Part shown: piece after piece, positions 6,253 through 10,808 of the stretch | Position numbering within the stretch: the first letter of the stretch is position 1 | How the letters are laid out: the number at the start of each line of letters is the position of its first letter | Assembly (NCBI GenBank): GCA_002713385.1 | Contig: PAWC01000039.1 | Coordinates: 1-10,808 of the forward strand | From: Fidelibacterota bacterium | GTDB lineage: Bacteria; Fidelibacterota; Marinisomatia; Marinisomatales; TCS55 | Direction of reading: 5' to 3' | DNA length: 10,808 bases | Notes under the pieces: model-generated | Told to the model about the DNA's origin: nothing | Seen by the model: the letters and a program-made list of their open reading frames with translations, nothing else | Database searches by the model: none | Made by a program: the position numbers and the translations under genes

Positions 6253-8168
6253 TATGAACTCCTATTTTGTATTTCATCATTTAACAGCTCGGTTAGTTCT
6301 TTAACTTGCATCGAACCCAAATCACCTTTGTGACGTCGACGTACAGAAACTGTACCAGCTGCTGCTTCTTTTTCACCTACAATGAGCATTACATTGATTT
6401 TGCTCAATTCAGCCTGGCGAATTTTGGCTCCGATTTTATCAGCTTTATCATCTAACTGTACTCTAAAACCGACAGCTTTTAATTCTTGTGCAACTGTTTC
6501 TGCATATTCCTGTGCTTTATCTGAAACAGGTAAAACGGTTAATTGTATTGGTGCTAACCATAATGGAAAATCACCCCCGCAATGCTCCAAATAAACTCCA
6601 AAAAAGCGCTCTAATGAGCCTAAAATCGCCCGATGGATCATCACTGGACGAGCTTCACTGCCGTCCTCTGCTATATATTTCAATTTGAATCTTTCTGGCA
6701 AAACAAAGTCCAATTGGATCGTAGCCAATTGATGATCTCTTTGTAATGCATCTTTTACATGAAAATCAATTTTAGGTCCGTAAAATGCCCCATCTCCTTC
6801 ATAGACAGTAAAATTTAAATTTGATTTTTCTAATACATCATTTAATATTTCTTCAGCTTTATCCCAAAGTTTAACATCCCCGAGTGCTTTTTCTGGGCGT
6901 GTACTTAAAGCAACTGTTGGATTATTAAATTCAAATGTTTCAAACACTTCTTGCACCATCTCAAATAATGCACTGATTTCTACACCAATTTGATCAAGAG
7001 TACAAAATATATGAGCATCATCCTGTGACATACTGCGCACACGTGTCAAACCAGATAATACACCGGTTTTTTCAAAACGGTGCAAACGGCCAAAATCTGC
7101 CATGCGCATGGGAAGATCACGATAGGAGTGCAGTGCATGGCAATAAATCAATGTGTGACCTGGGCAATTCATGGGTTTCAATCCAAACTCTCGCTCTCCC
7201 ATTTCCATACTGAACATATGATCAATGAACATATCATAATGTCCGGATTGCTTCCATAATTCCATATCAAAGATCTGCGGACTGATAACTTCATCATAGC
7301 CATATTTTTTATAAAGATCGCGCATATAGCCTACGAGCCCATTATAAACAACTGCACCTTTATCGGTAAAAAATGGACTTGCTGGTGATAATTGATGAAA
7401 GAAAAATAGATCCAATTCCTTACCCAATTTGCGATGATCCCGCTTTTTAGCTTTTTCCAGATAATGAAGATATTCTTCCAAACTTTTTTTGGAACTGAAA
7501 ACTGTACCGTAAATACGCTGCAGCATAGTATTATTTTCATCACCACGCCAATATGCTCCAGATGTAGATAGAAGTTTAAAGTGTTTAATTTTCCTTGTTG
7601 AAGGTACGTGCGGCCCACGACAAAGATCTACAAAATCATCCTGACCATAAACTGAAATCATATCGTCATCAGCAATCTGTTCAATAATCTCTACTTTATA
7701 ATCTTCTCCCATGTCCTTGAATTTTTTCAGGGCTTCCTTGCGGCTTAATTCCATCCTTTTTATTTCATAATCATTATCAGATAATTCGTGCATTTTCGCT
7801 TCGATCTTTTCCAAATCTTTATCAGAGAATGTTCCAGCAATATCAAAATCATAATAAAAACGATTTTCAATGGCTGGGCCTATGGTCACTTTGGCATCAG
7901 GAAAAAGTGCTTTTACCGCTTGTGCCATGAGATGTGCTGTGCTGTGCAATAGTACTTCGTGACCTTCAGGAGAATCTCCAGTAATAATCTCTACATGCGC
8001 ATCATTATCAATTTCCTTTGTTAAATCGGCAATTTCACCGTCAATGCGAACCGCAACTGCGTCTTTAGCTAAACGTGGGCCAATGCTTTTGGCGATCTCC
8101 AGAGACACAACGCCAGTTGCGAATGACCGTGTAGATTGATCAGGCAATGTAATGGTTATGTCACTCAT
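6252..8168 (-). CDS. thrS: Threonine-tRNA ligase
   Basis: ThrS charges tRNA-Thr with threonine and clears Ser-tRNA(Thr) at a second site. The 638-aa protein has the full bacterial architecture. A TGS domain covers 1-63. The editing domain (about 64-225) carries H75-S-T-A-H79 and C183 with H187, the known editing-site quartet. The class II core spans about 245-535, with zinc ligands C335 (M-N-C-P-G-H), H386 (D-D-A-H-I-F) and H512 (M-I-H-R-A). Motif 2 is near L-T-R-V-R-S-M-S-Q-D-D (374-384) and motif 3 near G-S-L-E-R-F-F-G (517-524). The anticodon-binding domain covers about 540-638. The ATG at 8168 shows no Shine-Dalgarno, but the N-terminus aligns with the family. As first gene after the tRNA-Val gap, it opens the translation operon. 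Confidence 0.98.
   Translation of the reverse strand: MSDITITLPDQSTRSFATGVVSLEIAKSIGPRLAKDAVAVRIDGEIADLTKEIDNDAHVEIITGDSPEGHEVLLHSTAHLMAQAVKALFPDAKVTIGPAIENRFYYDFDIAGTFSDKDLEKIEAKMHELSDNDYEIKRMELSRKEALKKFKDMGEDYKVEIIEQIADDDMISVYGQDDFVDLCRGPHVPSTRKIKHFKLLSTSGAYWRGDENNTMLQRIYGTVFSSKKSLEEYLHYLEKAKKRDHRKLGKELDLFFFHQLSPASPFFTDKGAVVYNGLVGYMRDLYKKYGYDEVISPQIFDMELWKQSGHYDMFIDHMFSMEMGEREFGLKPMNCPGHTLIYCHALHSYRDLPMRMADFGRLHRFEKTGVLSGLTRVRSMSQDDAHIFCTLDQIGVEISALFEMVQEVFETFEFNNPTVALSTRPEKALGDVKLWDKAEEILNDVLEKSNLNFTVYEGDGAFYGPKIDFHVKDALQRDHQLATIQLDFVLPERFKLKYIAEDGSEARPVMIHRAILGSLERFFGVYLEHCGGDFPLWLAPIQLTVLPVSDKAQEYAETVAQELKAVGFRVQLDDKADKIGAKIRQAELSKINVMLIVGEKEAAAGTVSVRRRHKGDLGSMQVKELTELLNDEIQNRSS
6259..6263 (-). 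promoter_or_regulatory. Shine-Dalgarno that fixes the infC ATC start
   Basis: AGGAG reads on the minus strand at 6263-6259, inside the last codons of thrS. It is 6 nt from ATC (6252) and 3 nt from ATA (6255), so spacing favours ATC. Its strength suits a start codon that is intrinsically poor. Confidence 0.8.
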
Positions 8169-8216
8169 GAATGAATAAATGGAAAATACAAATTAGATTG
8201 CTGTACAGACGTAGGT

Positions 8217-8239
8217 CGGCAGTGGCGGAACTACTACCG
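8217..8239 (-). promoter_or_regulatory. Hairpin in the thrS leader
   Basis: On the minus strand CGGTAGT (8239-8233) pairs with ACTGCCG (8223-8217) as seven pairs including one G-U, around a 9-nt loop. The pairing holds only on the RNA made from this strand, because the G-U becomes C-A on the other. A competing stem, GCGG (8240-8237) with CCGC (8228-8225), uses overlapping bases, so two exclusive folds are possible. The hairpin lies about 48 nt before the thrS ATG. A role in thrS control is a guess; no anticodon-like ThrRS operator or T-box motif is evident. Confidence 0.4.
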
Positions 8240-8252
8240 CGAAGCTTTGGTT

Positions 8253-8280
8253 GTTATATCTGTCTTTTTTCACGTTCCAA
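8253..8280 (-). promoter_or_regulatory. Candidate promoter for the thrS-infC-rpmI-rplT-pheST operon
   Basis: TTGGAA (8280-8275, 4/6 to TTGACA) and TATAAC (8258-8253, 5/6 to TATAAT) are 16 bp apart on the minus strand, in the only sizeable gap before thrS. A start near 8246 would leave a leader of about 78 nt that begins just before the hairpin. Read-through from tRNA-Val could also feed the operon. Confidence 0.45.
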
Positions 8281-8297
8281 GTGCGTGTTTTTTATTG

Positions 8298-8371
8298 TGG
8301 GCGATGGCAGACTTGAACTGCCGACCTCTTGCATGTCAAGCAAGCACTCTAACCAACTGAGCTAATCGCCC
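8298..8371 (-). tRNA. tRNA-Val (anticodon GAC)
   Basis: A 74-nt cloverleaf reads on the minus strand. The acceptor GGGCGAT/ATCGCCC is perfect, the D stem is GCTC/GAGT with loop AGTTGGTTA, the anticodon stem is CTTGC/GCAAG, and the T stem is GGCAG/CTGCC with loop TTCAAGT. The anticodon loop TTGACAT gives GAC at 34-36, decoding the valine codons GUC and GUU. CCA is not encoded; discriminator A is followed by CAA. The D stem has the same G10-U25 wobble as tRNA-Arg in this window. It sits between the ctpA-like gene and thrS, all in one direction. Confidence 0.95.
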
Positions 8372-8383
8372 CGGTTCAAGGGT

Positions 8384-8410
8384 AAAAAAGCCGTGGAATT
8401 TAATGCTTTT
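8384..8410 (-). terminator. Weak terminator-like hairpin after the ctpA-like gene
   Basis: On the minus strand AAAAGC (8410-8405) pairs with GCTTTT (8391-8386) around a 13-nt loop, and a run of six T (8389-8384) overlaps and follows the second arm. The stem has only two G-C pairs, so termination would be partial at best. The position, in the 72-bp gap between the protease stop and tRNA-Val, is suitable. Confidence 0.3.
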
Positions 8411-8443
8411 CTGACGGAAAAATAGAATGGTTTTACGCAAATA

Positions 8444-10102
8444 TTAATTATTTGTAACAGCGGTAAATGTCTCGGTATAGGCCATATGATCATGTAGCAA
8501 TTCACGTGCTTTATTAATGGTGTCATCTTGATCAATATTGTAGCGGATTCGACCTTTATTACCCCCAAAGATTTGCGCAAAATTTGCATAAACATTCTTC
8601 TCTAAATCATGGTATTCAGCTTTAAATAAAGACTTTTCAGTATCTTCTATAAATTCTTCAATCATTTTGAAAGCATAATTCAGCTTGGCATTCTCATCAT
8701 CATATTTTTGCAGTTTTCCTTTGCTCTGTTCGAATTGAGATTGGCCTTCAATCTTTATATCTAATTCATTACTTGAAAGATATTTGGAAAATTTGTCCAT
8801 AATTCTTTTATCATTCAAAACATCATCAAATGTTTCAAAGCCATTTTTATTTTCTCGAGCAAATGAAAAGAAATAGCTCTTCCGCCAGCATTCACGTGTT
8901 AGGGGTCCAACTTGAATATCTTCCACAACATAATCAGGATAAATACCACCACCCCCTTTAACAATGCGTCCACCCTTCGTTGTAAAAATGGAATCTTCCA
9001 ACATAACATTTTTCACCACTTTTTCATTTAGATAGTTCGGTTTTTGGATCAATCTACCGCTGGGGATGTAATATTTGGCTGTTGTAACTTTTAATGATCG
9101 ATTTTGATCAATGCCGTATACGGATTGCACTAATCCTTTGCCAAAGGATTTATTGCCAATAACAATGCCCCTGTCTAAATCCTGAATGACACCGGAAAGA
9201 ATTTCACTGGCAGACGCACTGCCTTCATTAATTAAAACAGCAATTTTGACTTTATAATCTAATAGCGGATTTCTCAGGGAAATGAATTCGCGATTGGACT
9301 CTTTATTACGGCCTTTTGTCCAGAGAAGGTTCTCACCTTTAGGAACGATCAATTCCAATACATCAATTGCTGCTGATAAAAGACCACCAGGATTATTACG
9401 TAAATCGAGAATAAGATTATTCATATCCTGGCTGATTAAGCTACGTAGAGCTGTTTCCATTTCTCTGGGAGCATTTTTGGAAAAGCGTGTTAAAACAATA
9501 TAACCGGTGTCATCATCGATCATTTCAGCAAAGGCAACATCGTGAATCATTATATCGGTACGGGTCAGGTGGAATTCGATTGGTTCTTCTTCTCCCAAAC
9601 GAACAATTGTTAAGACTATAGTCGTACCTTTTTGGCCTCGAATGAGTTTTGCAGCATCGTTCAATGAAAGGTCTTTGACGACTTCCTCATCAATCTTGCT
9701 AATAATATCACCACTCAAAATACCAGCATGTTTAGCAGGAGAATCTTCCATGGGTGAAATCACTGTTAAATGATCCTCCCTTCTGCCGAGTTGAATACCG
9801 ACACCGCCATATTTCCCAAGTGTAAGCATATCCAGGTTATCGCGTTGGTCTGATTCCAAATACACTGTATAAGGATCCAAGTCAGAAAGCATGTTGTTGA
9901 TACTGATTTTAGTGAATTCGTCCGTATCCAGTTCATCTGCATAATTAACTATGAGATGCTTATACACTTCATTGATGATGCGCTGGGAACGGGCAATACT
10001 TCGATAAGTATCGGATTTAGAAGCACCAAAAATGATAAAAATAAAACCAGTGAGCAGTACACTGACTAAAATCTTTTTCTTTTTACTGTTAAAAATATTC
10101 AT
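8444..10102 (-). CDS. ctpA: S41 family C-terminal processing protease (CtpA-like)
   Basis: Proteases of this family trim C-termini of exported proteins in the envelope with a Ser-Lys mechanism. The 552-aa chain has Lys7-Lys10 followed by a hydrophobic segment at 11-27, acting as signal peptide or membrane anchor, so the rest should lie outside the cytoplasm. A PDZ domain covers about 95-180 (G-G-V-G-I-Q-L, A-G-I-L-S-G-D-I-I). The S41 core includes L-D-L-R-N-N-P-G-G at 232-240. Ser297 in G-S-A-S-A-S-E, Lys322 in F-G-K-G and Gln326 have the 25- and 4-residue spacing of the CtpB/Prc catalytic triad. Beyond about residue 400 a charged helical extension of some 150 residues follows, of unknown role. 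The start overlaps the tmk stop (TAATG), so translation is probably coupled. Substrates cannot be inferred. The symbol is family-level. Confidence 0.93.
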   Translation of the reverse strand: MNIFNSKKKKILVSVLLTGFIFIIFGASKSDTYRSIARSQRIINEVYKHLIVNYADELDTDEFTKISINNMLSDLDPYTVYLESDQRDNLDMLTLGKYGGVGIQLGRREDHLTVISPMEDSPAKHAGILSGDIISKIDEEVVKDLSLNDAAKLIRGQKGTTIVLTIVRLGEEEPIEFHLTRTDIMIHDVAFAEMIDDDTGYIVLTRFSKNAPREMETALRSLISQDMNNLILDLRNNPGGLLSAAIDVLELIVPKGENLLWTKGRNKESNREFISLRNPLLDYKVKIAVLINEGSASASEILSGVIQDLDRGIVIGNKSFGKGLVQSVYGIDQNRSLKVTTAKYYIPSGRLIQKPNYLNEKVVKNVMLEDSIFTTKGGRIVKGGGGIYPDYVVEDIQVGPLTRECWRKSYFFSFARENKNGFETFDDVLNDKRIMDKFSKYLSSNELDIKIEGQSQFEQSKGKLQKYDDENAKLNYAFKMIEEFIEDTEKSLFKAEYHDLEKNVYANFAQIFGGNKGRIRYNIDQDDTINKARELLHDHMAYTETFTAVTNN

Positions 10103-10743
10103 TATAAAAAATATCGCCTTGTGATTTCCTGCCAGATCGTTCGCTGGATTTTTTCGATAGCTTCATGACCATCTACAACAATAATTCTTTCCGGAAAACG
10201 TTTTGCAATTTCTTGATACATTTTACGAACATTTTGTTGAAAATCCACGCCTGCTTTTTCTATACGATCAGGATTGTTTGACTCTCGCCTGCGTTTCCCT
10301 TCTTCAGGGACGACATCCACAAAAATAGTCATATCTGGTGTTAATTCATCTGTCGCGAAGAGATTTAATTTGATCAGCCATTCAACGTCTAATTGCCGTC
10401 CACCGCCTTGATACGCCAATGTAGAGTCTGCATACCGGTCAGCAATCACCCAATTGCCCTTATCAAGATTAGGTAAAATCACTTCATCGGTGAGCTGGGC
10501 ACGGCTGGCGGTCATGAGCAAAGCTTCAGTGCGGCCCTGCAGTTCATCCATGTCCTTGGTCAATAAAATTTCCCGCACTGCTTCTGAAACTCGCGTTCCG
10601 CCCGGTTCACGGACAAGAATGGCTTTACACCCTTCCTCATTTAATTTGTCCATGAGCAGCCGCGCCTGGGTGGACTTGCCGCAACCATCTATGCCTTCAA
10701 ATGTGATGAAGCGCGTTTTAGCCGAAGTAGACATGGGGATCAT
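10102..10743 (-). CDS. tmk: Thymidylate kinase
   Basis: Tmk phosphorylates dTMP to dTDP with ATP, an essential step to dTTP. With the ATG at 10743 the product is 213 aa, normal for the family. The P-loop G-I-D-G-C-G-K-S-T lies at 17-25, the D-R-Y motif at 102-104 is followed by S-T-L-A-Y-Q-G-G-G-R-Q-L, and the LID region at about 150-162 (R-R-R-E-S-N-N-P-D-R-I-E) supplies arginines near the phosphates. Three in-frame starts exist: TTG at 10752, ATG at 10743 and ATG at 10734. ATG 10743 has GGA a few bases upstream and is my choice; ATG 10734 would also leave a normal N-terminus. The gene ends on the first base of the ctpA-like gene. It is complete, since the window continues about 60 bp further upstream. 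Confidence 0.96.
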   Translation of the reverse strand: MIPMSTSAKTRFITFEGIDGCGKSTQARLLMDKLNEEGCKAILVREPGGTRVSEAVREILLTKDMDELQGRTEALLMTASRAQLTDEVILPNLDKGNWVIADRYADSTLAYQGGGRQLDVEWLIKLNLFATDELTPDMTIFVDVVPEEGKRRRESNNPDRIEKAGVDFQQNVRKMYQEIAKRFPERIIVVDGHEAIEKIQRTIWQEITRRYFL

Positions 10744-10808
10744 CTTTTCCAATCATTAATACACATTCCCCTCTAGGAGATTTCTGTGTAAAATACGTCA
10801 ATAATTCC

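Noticed and set aside
8271..8292. Terminator on the plus strand, CACG/CGTG followed by T residues
   Set aside because: The stem has only four pairs, and no plus-strand gene exists to be terminated.
8169..8297. T-box or tRNA-like ThrRS operator upstream of thrS
   Set aside because: No T-box consensus and no Thr-type anticodon loop in a conserved stem could be seen, and the gap is short for a T-box leader.
10753..10808. Promoter upstream of tmk with a TTGACG -35
   Set aside because: TTGACG is a good -35, but no acceptable -10 is found 16-18 bp downstream, so I did not list it.

Overview
The window is a compact bacterial housekeeping segment in which every gene I can support lies on the minus strand, so the order of transcription runs from high to low coordinates. 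It is AT-rich by eye and has standard-code genes, short gaps and several stop/start overlaps. The organism cannot be named from sequence alone. Three features fit a free-living AT-rich bacterium of the wider FCB group, and Marinimicrobia-like is my best guess: the PheS variant R-N-E-A ... F-H-Q-I-E-G-L-Y-V-D, pheT followed by zapA, and a long CtpA-type S41 protease. This placement is inference.

Right-hand block (10743 to 8444): tmk (thymidylate kinase) and a ctpA-like S41 protease overlap by one base (TAATG). A weak hairpin follows, then a tRNA-Val(GAC) at 8371-8298.

Central block (8290 to 1500): a plausible sigma70-type promoter and a short leader with a hairpin precede thrS. The run is thrS-infC-rpmI-rplT-pheS-pheT-zapA, almost without gaps. 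It is the classical translation operon: two aminoacyl-tRNA synthetases, initiation factor IF3, and ribosomal proteins bL35 and bL20, with a cell-division gene added. infC lacks any ATG/GTG/TTG start in a sensible place. It appears to start at ATC, overlapping the thrS stop codon and placed 6 nt after an AGGAG. This is the well-known unusual start of IF3 genes and implies IF3 autoregulation.

Left-hand block (1479 to 1): folD (one-carbon metabolism) follows zapA by 20 bp. Next come a tRNA-Arg(CCG), a 15-bp tandem duplication that begins in the last bases of that tRNA, a weak terminator-like hairpin, and the 5' part of a small lipoprotein with a TPR-like segment cut off by the window edge.

I found no mobile element, CRISPR array, defence system or unfamiliar gene cluster. 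The region is ordinary core genome. The points worth a second look are regulatory: the infC start, the thrS leader, and the tRNA-Arg 3' duplication.
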